Positions 1-8,316 of a stretch of DNA of 27,040 nt are shown piece by piece. The notes beneath the pieces were generated by a model, which was not told where the DNA came from, ran no database searches, and saw only the letters and a program-made list of their open reading frames with translations. Source of the DNA: Bacteroidia bacterium (GTDB lineage: Bacteria > Bacteroidota > Bacteroidia > Bacteroidales > Azobacteroidaceae); contig BNTT01000029.1 of assembly GCA_025996815.1 (NCBI GenBank), positions 1 through 27,040 on the forward strand. Direction: 5' to 3'. The translations under genes and the position numbers were made by a program. The first letter of the stretch is position 1. The number at the start of each line of letters is the position of its first letter.

Positions 1-2
1 CG

Positions 3-2288
3 GAAATAGTAGTGCCGGGAGCCGATGTAACGCTTACGGGTACAAATTTAGACCATGTAAAGACTGTGCGTTTTTTTCAGGATGCGCAGCAAGCAGATGT
101 GGTCAAAGCGAATTTCAAAACTGTGTCCGCCACGCAAATTGTTGTGACCTTGCCGGCGAATGCACCTGTTAGCAAGGTGGCAGTGTTTGATGAGGCGAAC
201 AAGAGCATTGTCTGGTCGGGAACATTAACGGAATACGTCGAACCGAATGCCGTCGACGACAAACCCGAATATATGACGTTTAATCAGCCATCGGCAACAC
301 ATCTGTCTGTCACAAAAACCGGCGACTATTCTTATACTATTGTAACGACCGCGGCAGACCCTTACATTTCTACCAACCCGCTAAAGAAAGCCATCAATAA
401 AGACTCTATTGTGCTTGCGTTTGAATACAAGAGCACCAATGGGATACAGAATGTTCAGATTTTTTTCTGTCCCCCGACAACAGAGGCGCGTTCCGTAAAT
501 AATCTGGATATAGCGCCTTCGTCGAATTGGACAAACGGTTCGTTTAATCTGAGGAAGCCATTGACCGATTTCGGATGGGGAAAGGCTGGTGAAACCCTGC
601 GTATAGATTTTGGTCCCGTTGCCGGAGCGGAAATTGAAATACGAAATATTCATTTTCGCGGAATAAACGACGAAGAACGGCAAAAGGAAGAAGCCGAACA
701 AGAGGCAATTAAAACAGAACAGCAGGCGGCTGACGACATCAAGACGTATTTATCCGCAAACTATCCTGCTCATGTATCCGAAGTGCTTGCCGGACAAAAT
801 ACAATCACTGTGCGCGGTACTTATTCCGGTGAGGGCGCTTACAGTCTGTGTGAAGTTACTCCATGGCAGGATGTAACACTGACAGAGGTGTTTGCATACA
901 AAACACCACTCACCGGTTCACCGTTCAATTTGGATTTGGACCGGCTCGTCACCCATGAAGGCATTACTTACGACCGGACACTGTCTAAATGGCTGATTGT
1001 CAAAAATGAAGGAAACAAAGATGTAATCGCATCTCATGCCCGTTATGCCGACGACATTTATACATCGCAATCACTGACGCCCGGAGTGCTTGCAGGCAAA
1101 AAAGGACTTGGCGGATTCTTCAATCACGAATTGCAACGGCAAGACCTCGACGACCTGCAAATAAAAAGCGTTACCGTAAATATACCGTTCACGGGATACA
1201 TGTATTCCACCGGTGGAAACAACAGGATAGCGCATGAGTACGGCGAAAAAACATGGTATTTCGACCGTGCACAGATAGAAAACTTGGACAATACGCTCAA
1301 GGAATGTGCCAATCGAAGTATTGTTGTTGCCGCTATCATCTTGGTACAAAAGGCATCGGATTGCCCCGACCAAACTATCGGCACAACACTCCGGCACCCC
1401 GATTATACCTCACGCGGCATCTATACCATGCCGAACATGACGACTCCCACAAGTGTAAATATGTATGCCGCAGCACTTGATTTTCTGGCTGCCCGCTATT
1501 GTCGCACAGACAATCAATATGGACGTATCCATCACTGGATAATGCACAACGAGGTGGATGCCGGCATAATATGGACGAACATGGGCACCAACCGTGCCCT
1601 GCCGGTGTATATGGACGCTTATGTCAAATCCATGCGAATGTGTTACAACATAGCCCGTCAGTATGATGCCAATGCGGAAGTTTTCGGCTCATTCTCTCAC
1701 TCATGGGCTGTTGCGGAAACGCAGGAGCAATATGCAATACGAGATATGCTTGATGCGCTGAACAAATATTGTAATGCCGAGGGCGATTTCCGGTGGGGAC
1801 TGGCTATCCATCCGTATCCGCAAAACCTGCTTGAACCCAAGACGTGGCTCGACACGGAGGCAACCTTTTCCGTGAACAGCCGGATGGTAACATTCAAAAA
1901 TCTTGAAGTGCTCGACAAATGGGCGAAACAAAGTGAAAACAAGTACAAAGGAACCGTCAAACGCAGCGTATGGCTTTCGGAAAACGGTATAAATTCCAAA
2001 TCGTACAGTGAAAATGATTTGAAAGAACAGGCTGCCGGATTTGCGTATGCATGGAAAAAAATCATCGCATTGGATGGTATCGACGGCATACAGTGGCACA
2101 ACTGGTTCGACCATCCGGCAGAAGCCGCCGACGGATTGAGGATTGGACTGCGTACAGACCAACTCGCAGCTAAACCGGTCTGGTTCCTGTATCAGTCAGC
2201 CGGAACATCCGGCGAAGACGCTGCCTTCGAGCCGTACAAAGCGGTGATAGGCATCTCCGACTGGAATATTATTCAAAATATCTATTAA
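3..2288 (+). CDS. DUF5722-like TIM-barrel glycosidase with N-terminal Ig-like (IPT/TIG) domain, 5' partial
   Basis: The frame is open to the left edge, so the true start, and presumably a signal peptide, lie upstream; the GTG at 12 is just an internal Val codon. Residue numbers count from that codon. About residues 1-75 resemble an IPT/TIG Ig-like domain (GADVTLTGTNL). Residues 90-215 look like a beta-sandwich, possibly carbohydrate-binding. A charged helical linker rich in E, K and Q follows (about 218-245). The remainder resembles the DUF5722 family, a TIM-barrel family of Bacteroidota with no activity I can name. HNEVD (Glu 514) and LSENGI (Glu 657) fit the acid/base on strand 4 and nucleophile on strand 7 of clan GH-A retaining enzymes. 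Family assignment is from memory of sequence style. Substrate is unknown. A 171-nt gap separates it from the next gene, which seems to have its own promoter. Confidence 0.75.
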   Translation, partial: EIVVPGADVTLTGTNLDHVKTVRFFQDAQQADVVKANFKTVSATQIVVTLPANAPVSKVAVFDEANKSIVWSGTLTEYVEPNAVDDKPEYMTFNQPSATHLSVTKTGDYSYTIVTTAADPYISTNPLKKAINKDSIVLAFEYKSTNGIQNVQIFFCPPTTEARSVNNLDIAPSSNWTNGSFNLRKPLTDFGWGKAGETLRIDFGPVAGAEIEIRNIHFRGINDEERQKEEAEQEAIKTEQQAADDIKTYLSANYPAHVSEVLAGQNTITVRGTYSGEGAYSLCEVTPWQDVTLTEVFAYKTPLTGSPFNLDLDRLVTHEGITYDRTLSKWLIVKNEGNKDVIASHARYADDIYTSQSLTPGVLAGKKGLGGFFNHELQRQDLDDLQIKSVTVNIPFTGYMYSTGGNNRIAHEYGEKTWYFDRAQIENLDNTLKECANRSIVVAAIILVQKASDCPDQTIGTTLRHPDYTSRGIYTMPNMTTPTSVNMYAAALDFLAARYCRTDNQYGRIHHWIMHNEVDAGIIWTNMGTNRALPVYMDAYVKSMRMCYNIARQYDANAEVFGSFSHSWAVAETQEQYAIRDMLDALNKYCNAEGDFRWGLAIHPYPQNLLEPKTWLDTEATFSVNSRMVTFKNLEVLDKWAKQSENKYKGTVKRSVWLSENGINSKSYSENDLKEQAAGFAYAWKKIIALDGIDGIQWHNWFDHPAEAADGLRIGLRTDQLAAKPVWFLYQSAGTSGEDAAFEPYKAVIGISDWNIIQNIY

Positions 2289-2306
2289 CATCATTTTTTA
2301 TTGTCG

Positions 2307-2314
2307 TATATTTG
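2307..2314 (+). promoter_or_regulatory. Candidate Bacteroidota -7 promoter element (TAtaTTTG)
   Basis: TATATTTG matches the Bacteroidota -7 consensus TAnnTTTG and lies 146 nt before the chosen start of the next gene. No convincing TTTG -33 element is seen 19-21 nt upstream, so the call rests on the -7 half only. It would give a long leader containing the hairpin repeat at 2407-2445. Confidence 0.4.
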
Positions 2315-2406
2315 TTGCCGATAATAATATCATAAATATTTAAAATGTTTACTTATGAAACACAAGTTCAAAAAATGGCTCATTTGCGTTGATTTTAAGC
2401 AGCGTT

Positions 2407-2445
2407 CTCCTCGCGTGGGGGGGAGCAAAGTCGCCAAAAGCGGCG
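2407..2445 (+). repeat. Small two-hairpin palindromic element in the leader of the GH43-like gene
   Basis: Two short inverted repeats stand side by side: CTCC (2407-2410) with GGAG (2421-2424), and CGCC (2432-2435) with GGCG (2442-2445). This G-rich block is unlike the AT-rich leader around it. It resembles the small interspersed palindromes found between genes in Bacteroidota. It lies in frame with an upstream ATG at 2355, but the 35 residues so encoded look like read-through of non-coding DNA. Confidence 0.45.
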
Positions 2446-2459
2446 GAAATCGCATTAAT

Positions 2460-4121
2460 ATGAAGCGGTTTTTAGGATTGTCAATGGTTGCGCTTGTATG
2501 CGCAGTGTTCGCCTGCAAAGACGAAAGGAACGAGCCTCTGCCACCGGAGCCGCCCATAGAAGTACTTCCCCCGCCGGAGTTGTCTATAACAGTGGATGAG
2601 GCGGATAAAAGTCTGGTTTTCGCGAGTGAAGCCGGAGACAAAACTATATCCGTAAGCACTAATGGTGAAGTAGGGACAGCCGCCTCGAAAGCGTGGTGTA
2701 TCCCAACAACAACTGTCAATGCCGATAAATCCGTAAGTGTTCGTATTGCGGTTAGCAAAAATGTAGCCCCCGTCAAGCGAACAGCCACCGTAACGCTTAC
2801 TACCAAACGGACGGTAACGGACGATACAACCGTAACGGTTGATTCAATGTCCGTGGTGATAGCGGTGGAACAGGATGACAACTACGACCCCAATGTCTTA
2901 ACATGGCTGATTAAAGACCGCAGTGAGGCTGAAAAAATCGGCACGATAATGCCTCTTACTTTGCCGAATATCAGCGGTTTATACATTTCCAACAGGACGG
3001 ACGAATACATTAATTCGGTGGGTAAATTCCTAAATATGTATCATGCCCATATCGTGAAAACAGAGAATCCGGATTACCCCTATTTCATATATTTCTTCGG
3101 CTGGGCGGTTTCAGAATGTAACCCCGGTCATTCGGGCTGTGATGCTATATTTCTGGCGCGCGGTAAGAATTTGGACAGGTGGGAGTTTTACAGTGGCGAC
3201 GAGTCCGGCACACCAACATGGACCGACCAAATGACGCCAAAATTATGGAAACCCATCATCACAGCCGACCTGTCGCAGGGGTATGACAACTGGCATAATG
3301 GCGACCCCTCGGTTGTTTACAAAGACGGTAAGTTCTTTATGGCTTATTCGGCATACGGCACGGATAACGATATGGTTCTCGGTGGCAATGACGGCGATCT
3401 TGCCTGTATCATGGGCGCAGAAAGCACAGATGGCATTCATTGGACAAAATCGGACTATCCCATCTTGATATGGGAGGCAGAAATAGGCAAGAATGAACCT
3501 TTGGCGGGGGACAACGCGGATTTCAATAGTAGCACACCTTACTACGGACTTTACCATCGCCCCTCTGTAATGTACGACACGGAGGCTCAGTGTTGGAAAA
3601 TGTGGTTTGACTACTTATCCGGTGGTGCTTTGTGTATGGGGTATGCCGAAAACAGGGGCGACCCCATGGTATTTGCAGATTGGATGGTGATACAAGGGGA
3701 CGATACTCCGGCACTCCGGCAATTTCCCAATCCCGAAGTGGTCAAAATCAAGGGGAAGTATTATGCTTACGGCGACCCGCCTGCGCAATGGTTTGGTGCC
3801 CAAAGTGAGCATTTTGGGTCGGCAGGCTGGCCCTCTCGCCAATTGGTGGAGGCGCAAAGCGACGATGGCATCAATTGGCGGGTAACGGGTTTTGTGGAGC
3901 CTGACGATGACACACAGGCAAATCATGTCCCCACCTTATACTACGAGGACGGCATATTGTATCTTCTCTATGCGACCCAAAAAGGCAATCGAGGATATTC
4001 AGGATTTAAATCGCAGGGCAATAAATACTACAACGAAGCAACTTACGATTTCCGTTATTTTGCGATTCGTTTCAAAGTCAGATTTTTGGATGAGCAAATT
4101 GCCAATGGTGTAATCTATTAA
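2460..4121 (+). CDS. Lipoprotein with BACON-like domain and GH43/GH32-like five-bladed propeller
   Basis: The start at 2460 gives a textbook lipoprotein signal (MKRFLGLSMVALVCAVFAC, lipid Cys 19) followed by KDERNEP, an acidic tail typical of surface export. An in-frame ATG at 2355 adds 35 residues, translates the hairpin element and would bury the signal, so it was rejected. About residues 38-140 form a Thr/Val-rich Ig-like region of BACON type. The remainder has repeated propeller blades: NGDPSVVYKDGKFFMAYS with Asp 282, HRPSVMYD, FPNPEVVKIKGKYYAYGD with Glu 426, and HVPTLYYEDGILYLLYA. These are the patterns of GH43, GH32 and related propellers (GH130 is possible), where acidic residues in successive blades do catalysis. 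Subfamily and substrate cannot be decided. The next gene follows after 18 nt, suggesting one transcript. Confidence 0.75.
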   Translation: MKRFLGLSMVALVCAVFACKDERNEPLPPEPPIEVLPPPELSITVDEADKSLVFASEAGDKTISVSTNGEVGTAASKAWCIPTTTVNADKSVSVRIAVSKNVAPVKRTATVTLTTKRTVTDDTTVTVDSMSVVIAVEQDDNYDPNVLTWLIKDRSEAEKIGTIMPLTLPNISGLYISNRTDEYINSVGKFLNMYHAHIVKTENPDYPYFIYFFGWAVSECNPGHSGCDAIFLARGKNLDRWEFYSGDESGTPTWTDQMTPKLWKPIITADLSQGYDNWHNGDPSVVYKDGKFFMAYSAYGTDNDMVLGGNDGDLACIMGAESTDGIHWTKSDYPILIWEAEIGKNEPLAGDNADFNSSTPYYGLYHRPSVMYDTEAQCWKMWFDYLSGGALCMGYAENRGDPMVFADWMVIQGDDTPALRQFPNPEVVKIKGKYYAYGDPPAQWFGAQSEHFGSAGWPSRQLVEAQSDDGINWRVTGFVEPDDDTQANHVPTLYYEDGILYLLYATQKGNRGYSGFKSQGNKYYNEATYDFRYFAIRFKVRFLDEQIANGVIY

Positions 4122-4139
4122 TAGTTAAATTTCAATAAT

Positions 4140-5942
4140 ATGTTTAATTTAAATTTTTCTATCAAATCGACGTTAGCGAACCGTACGTTAGCCGGAGTTC
4201 GCACATCATTCGTAATGACAGCAGTTCTGCTACTGTTCTGCGCCGCGTCCTGCAAAGAAGACGAGAACGAACCGAAGAACGAACCGGAGGACAAGACCGT
4301 GCCCGTTACGGACGTAACGCTTAGCTCGGCAACAACCACCGTAGCAGGCACGCCGCTCACGCTTGCCGCCACCGTTGAGCCTGCCACTGCCACCAACAAA
4401 ACCATTGTGTGGAGTGTGAAAGCCGCTAACGGCACCGGTGCCACCATCGCCGACAGTGTCCTCACTGTTTCCACCGCGGGCAATGTGGTGGTTGCCGCCA
4501 CCATTGCCAAAGGTGTAGCCGCAGGTGAAGACTTCACCAAAGACTTTACCATCATTGTTACCCCTGCGCTACCTGTCGTTGTTGAAACGCCCATGCGTTA
4601 TATTGAAAACGACCGTATCAAATTGGGGATAGACTTGAATCTTGGCGGCGCAGTCACCTTCTTGTCCGACAACGACAATGGCGGCAAAAATATGATTAAC
4701 AGTTTCGACTGGGGACGTCAAATTCAAATGTCCTATTACAGCGGACCCTGGCCCTACATTGGACCGAATGGAGAAACACCGGCTGACAACTGGGCAGGCT
4801 TGGGTTGGAATCCGATTCAATCGGGTGATGCCGGCGGTCACCGCTCAACAGTGACAGCGTTTGAGATGCGTGGACAGAATGCCATGTTTGTGCGTTGCAT
4901 TCCCATGCAGTGGCCGCATACGGCGGGAGTGCCCGGCGATTGCGAATTTGAATGTCTTTACACGCTGGAAGACAACGTTATTACGATGGAAGCAACCATT
5001 GTGAACAATCGGTCGGACAAGACGCAATACCGGGCTTGCAGTCAGGAAATGCCTGCCGTTTATACCAATGGTCCCTGGTATAATCTGGTAACTTATTTGG
5101 GTGACCAACCTTTCTCTGGTCAGCCGGTGACGAATATAGTAACCCGAAACGACGGTAAAGGTTGTCCATGGGTTCATTTTTATACGCCCGAAAACTGGGT
5201 GGCTTTGCTCGACGGCAACGGGAAGGGTATAGGCGTATTTCAGCCGGAAGTCATGACGTTTAACGGCGGATTTCACCCCGGCGATGCCTTGAAAGGTTTC
5301 GGTGGAGCAAAGGACGGACAAACCGGACACATTGCTCCTGTCGGAACTCAGATTCTGGATGCAAATATCCGATGGACGTATAAAACCGCCTTTATTCTGG
5401 GGACGCTGAATGATATCCGGAGTTATGCCCAAAAGCATTGGCAGGCAGTTACCCCTCCCGAATGGACATTCCAAAATTCGAGGCAAAACTGGTATTATCA
5501 GGGTGATGCGTCCGATACGGGTTTTCCGATAGAGGATATGCTCGACATCCGGTTCAAAAAGAATGCGTCGCTTGTCAGTCCCGTCACTTTCTGGAAAGCA
5601 GCCGATGCGCCGGTATTGGAAATAGAAGGTGCCTTTGAAACGGCGAGCAAACAAATCACGCTCGCCATAGAAATACAGCCGGTTGGAAAATCGGATTTTA
5701 CCGACTGGCTAAACTGGAGCGAAGGAGACCAAAACGCAGAAACCGAACGTCAACAAAAGGCTATCCAATTTCCGGCGATGCCACCGCTCATCCTCAGTGA
5801 AACCATTCAGGCGGATGGCGTAAACCGTGTTTACAGCATAAATCCGGCTACTTCACCGGATTATAAGAATGTCAACAAAAGCCTGAAGTTTACTTTTTCG
5901 GAAGATGGGTCGGCAAAAATCAAACGAATTAAACTTTTATAA
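4140..5942 (+). CDS. Big_2 Ig-domain lipoprotein with mutarotase-like beta-sandwich, unknown activity
   Basis: The start at 4140 gives a long 25-residue n-region before the hydrophobic core; an internal Met 26 (4215) would give a shorter signal. Lipid Cys 38 is followed by KEDENEP, again acidic. Residues about 52-140 are a bacterial Ig-like Big_2 domain (VPVTDVTLSSATTTVAGTPL onward). From about 148 to the end, RYIENDRIKLGIDLNLGGAV and RSTVTAFEMRGQNAMFVRC suggest a galactose-mutarotase-like super-sandwich, a fold used by several lyases and hydrolases and by sugar-binding proteins. No catalytic signature is recognisable, so function is left open. Sampled lines of the Ig-coding part (4321-4500) are 57-65% GC, while line 4681-4740, in the sandwich, is 38%, as if the Ig module had a separate origin. 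Confidence 0.7.
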   Translation: MFNLNFSIKSTLANRTLAGVRTSFVMTAVLLLFCAASCKEDENEPKNEPEDKTVPVTDVTLSSATTTVAGTPLTLAATVEPATATNKTIVWSVKAANGTGATIADSVLTVSTAGNVVVAATIAKGVAAGEDFTKDFTIIVTPALPVVVETPMRYIENDRIKLGIDLNLGGAVTFLSDNDNGGKNMINSFDWGRQIQMSYYSGPWPYIGPNGETPADNWAGLGWNPIQSGDAGGHRSTVTAFEMRGQNAMFVRCIPMQWPHTAGVPGDCEFECLYTLEDNVITMEATIVNNRSDKTQYRACSQEMPAVYTNGPWYNLVTYLGDQPFSGQPVTNIVTRNDGKGCPWVHFYTPENWVALLDGNGKGIGVFQPEVMTFNGGFHPGDALKGFGGAKDGQTGHIAPVGTQILDANIRWTYKTAFILGTLNDIRSYAQKHWQAVTPPEWTFQNSRQNWYYQGDASDTGFPIEDMLDIRFKKNASLVSPVTFWKAADAPVLEIEGAFETASKQITLAIEIQPVGKSDFTDWLNWSEGDQNAETERQQKAIQFPAMPPLILSETIQADGVNRVYSINPATSPDYKNVNKSLKFTFSEDGSAKIKRIKLL

Positions 5943-5951
5943 ATTTTTATA

Positions 5952-5959
5952 TACCTTTG
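5952..5959 (+). promoter_or_regulatory. Candidate -7 element (TAccTTTG) abutting the next start codon
   Basis: TACCTTTG matches TAnnTTTG exactly but ends 4 nt before the ATG at 5964. If active, transcription would begin at or about the start codon, giving a leaderless or near-leaderless message. No TTTG -33 element is visible at the right distance. It may be chance, since the upstream gene ends only 21 nt away. Confidence 0.3.
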
Positions 5960-5963
5960 CAGT

Positions 5964-8264
5964 ATGAAAACAAAATCAAATATTTTTTTAGCAGCAATTA
6001 TCTTCTGCGCCATGGGCGTGGGAATGAGTTGTAAAGACGATGATAAAAAAGTCGCCTTAACAAGCATTAGAGTAGAATCAACAGCAACTTTGCCGTTGAA
6101 CTTAATCGCCGGACAGACAGCCACGTTGACTGCAAAGGCAGTTCCGGAAAATGCCGGCGACGTTAAATTTGAGTGGTCGTCGGACAACACGGCAGTTGCC
6201 ACAGTCAGCGACGGCGTAGTGACCGCTGTAGCCCCGGGTGAAACCAATATCGTTGTGAAAAGCGGTACGGTTAACACCCAAACAGCGATAACAGTAGTAG
6301 CGGCGGAAGTGCCTCTGACGGCTATCACCCTCTCGCCGGATTTCCCGTATCCTTTTTTTAAGGGTATGACTCACCGGTTGGAAGCCACGCCCGTTCCGGC
6401 TGACGCTACCGGCGTAGAGTGGGTATGGGAATCGAGTGATGAGGCAACAGCCACCGTTGCAAATGGTTTGGTAACAGCTGTGGATGCAGGCTCAACCGTC
6501 ATCAAGGTGAAATCAGGCTCAATTGATACAACCATTAACGTTACGGTAAACGCCGGTTCGGGAGAAACGCTCAATTTTACCGCTAATCTGGCAGCCACAG
6601 ATGCCTTGGGACGTAAACTGCCCGATTACAATGAAGTCGGCAGTCCGAAATCCGACAAATATGTAGCCTTGTTCTATTGGACATGGCATACGGGGAATTT
6701 GCGCAATCCTTCGTATGATGTGAGCAAGATTTTGGCGGAACATCCCGATGCCATCAATGATTATAACGACCCGGCGTGGTTGCCCTATCTTGATGCAGGC
6801 AGTTTCTTTTGGGGTGAGCCTTTGTTCGGTTATTATATTGACACAGACAACTGGGTGTTGTGGCGACATGCCGAAATGCTGGCTCTTGCAGGTGTGGATG
6901 TACTTTTTTTCGATTGTACCAATCCCCCTTTCACATGGAAAGAATCCTATATGGAACTGTGTAAGGTGTTTACAGATGCTCGTGCCGCCGGATTAAAGAC
7001 GCCGCAGATTGCATTTATGACTGCTTTCGGACCAGGCGATGGCAGCAAACAAACCATCGAGGCGATATATAACGACCTTTACAAGCCGGGCTTGTACAAG
7101 GATTTATGGTTTATATGGAAAGATAAACCCATCATCATGGGCTATCCTGAGTTGATGCTGTCCGCCGAGATTAGAAACTTTTTTACCTTTCGCCCCGGAC
7201 AACCTTCGTATAGCGGAGGTCCTACAAGCAACCGATGGGGATGGTTGGAAATATCTCCTCAGCAGGGCTATATGCGAACCGGTTCCGGTTACGAACAGAT
7301 GACCGTGGGTGTAGCCCAAAACTGGTCGAAAGCAAGAGGTTTGACCGCCATGAATGCTCCCAACACTTTCGGACGCAGTTATACCAGAGCTTCGGGCGAA
7401 ATAACCACCCCCGGCGCTGTGAATTGGGGTTACAATTTTCAGGAACAATGGGACAGAGCCTTGGACAGAAGTCCGCAGGTCGTCTTTATTACCGGTTGGA
7501 ACGAATGGATTGCCGGACGTTTTGAAGAATGGCAAGGACAAGTCAATGCTTTTCCCGACCAGTTCAGTCAGGAAAAAAGCCGCGACATAGAGCCTATGAA
7601 AGGCGGGCATGGCGACAATTACTATTACCAGATGGCACTAAATATACGCAAGTTCAAAGGAATTGAAGCCCCTGAACTGCCTACCAAAGAACTTACCATT
7701 GCCCTTGACGGCGAGTTTGACGAATGGCTTCCCGTAGGTCCTCATTTCGCCACGCCAAAGGGAAACACCATTCACAGGGCAAGTGCAGGAAAAATAGGCG
7801 AGTATTACACAAACAACACCGGTCGCAACGACATTACCGGCACCAAAGTAGCCCGCGATGCGGATAATATTTATTTTTACGTGGAAACGGCAGCAAATCT
7901 TACCCCATCCTCAGACCCTTCATGGATGAGGCTCTTTATTGATGCCGACAGAAACAAAACGACCGGCTGGGAAGGCTATGATTTTGTGCTGAATCGCGTG
8001 TCGCCCACCGGAAACAAGGCACTGCTGGAACGTCACAATGGCACCGGATGGCAATGGGAAAGTAGCGGGCAGGTGGATTTTGTCGTAAAAGACAAACAGA
8101 TGGAAATCAAAATCCCGCGCAACCTGCTCAATATGACCGGAAAATTGAATTTTGAATTTAAATGGGCGGATAATTTACAGGACGATGGCGATGTCATGGA
8201 TTTCTATCTGAACGGCGACGCTGCACCAATCGGAAGATTTAATTTCTTCTATCAGGAAAAATAA
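5964..8264 (+). CDS. Lipoprotein with two Big_2 domains, GH99/GH71-like barrel and CBM9-like C-terminal domain
   Basis: The lipoprotein signal MKTKSNIFLAAIIFCAMGVGMSC has lipid Cys 23, followed by KDDDKK, the strongest surface-export type of tail here. Two Big_2 Ig-like domains (about 32-112 and 115-197) share the core pattern of WSSDNTAVATV then GVVTAVAPGETNIVVKSG. Residues about 215-560 fit a GH99/GH71-like alpha/beta barrel: KYVALFYWTWH at the start, GVDVLFFDCTNPP, and near the end TGWNEWIAGRF with Glu 514. The WNEW motif is typical of this group, which includes endo-alpha-mannosidases, alpha-1,3-glucanases and WbsX-type domains. Residues about 578-766 look like CBM9 (ALDGEFDEWLPVG, RLFIDADRNKTTGWEGYDF). 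Together this suggests a surface endo-acting enzyme on Ig stalks. The substrate cannot be told from sequence alone. Confidence 0.78.
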   Translation: MKTKSNIFLAAIIFCAMGVGMSCKDDDKKVALTSIRVESTATLPLNLIAGQTATLTAKAVPENAGDVKFEWSSDNTAVATVSDGVVTAVAPGETNIVVKSGTVNTQTAITVVAAEVPLTAITLSPDFPYPFFKGMTHRLEATPVPADATGVEWVWESSDEATATVANGLVTAVDAGSTVIKVKSGSIDTTINVTVNAGSGETLNFTANLAATDALGRKLPDYNEVGSPKSDKYVALFYWTWHTGNLRNPSYDVSKILAEHPDAINDYNDPAWLPYLDAGSFFWGEPLFGYYIDTDNWVLWRHAEMLALAGVDVLFFDCTNPPFTWKESYMELCKVFTDARAAGLKTPQIAFMTAFGPGDGSKQTIEAIYNDLYKPGLYKDLWFIWKDKPIIMGYPELMLSAEIRNFFTFRPGQPSYSGGPTSNRWGWLEISPQQGYMRTGSGYEQMTVGVAQNWSKARGLTAMNAPNTFGRSYTRASGEITTPGAVNWGYNFQEQWDRALDRSPQVVFITGWNEWIAGRFEEWQGQVNAFPDQFSQEKSRDIEPMKGGHGDNYYYQMALNIRKFKGIEAPELPTKELTIALDGEFDEWLPVGPHFATPKGNTIHRASAGKIGEYYTNNTGRNDITGTKVARDADNIYFYVETAANLTPSSDPSWMRLFIDADRNKTTGWEGYDFVLNRVSPTGNKALLERHNGTGWQWESSGQVDFVVKDKQMEIKIPRNLLNMTGKLNFEFKWADNLQDDGDVMDFYLNGDAAPIGRFNFFYQEK

Positions 8265-8316
8265 TGAATGAAAATGAACGGATTGAAAATAACAATTAAT
8301 TGATAATAAAAATCTC

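Noticed and set aside
4845..5654. 269-codon - strand frame inside the mutarotase-like gene
   Set aside because: It is a shadow of a well-supported + strand lipoprotein gene, and its translation is low-complexity with no signal or domain.
8264..8299. Eleven-codon frame MNENERIENNN overlapping the stop of the GH99-like gene
   Set aside because: It is very short, low in complexity and made of AT-rich spacer DNA; nothing suggests translation.
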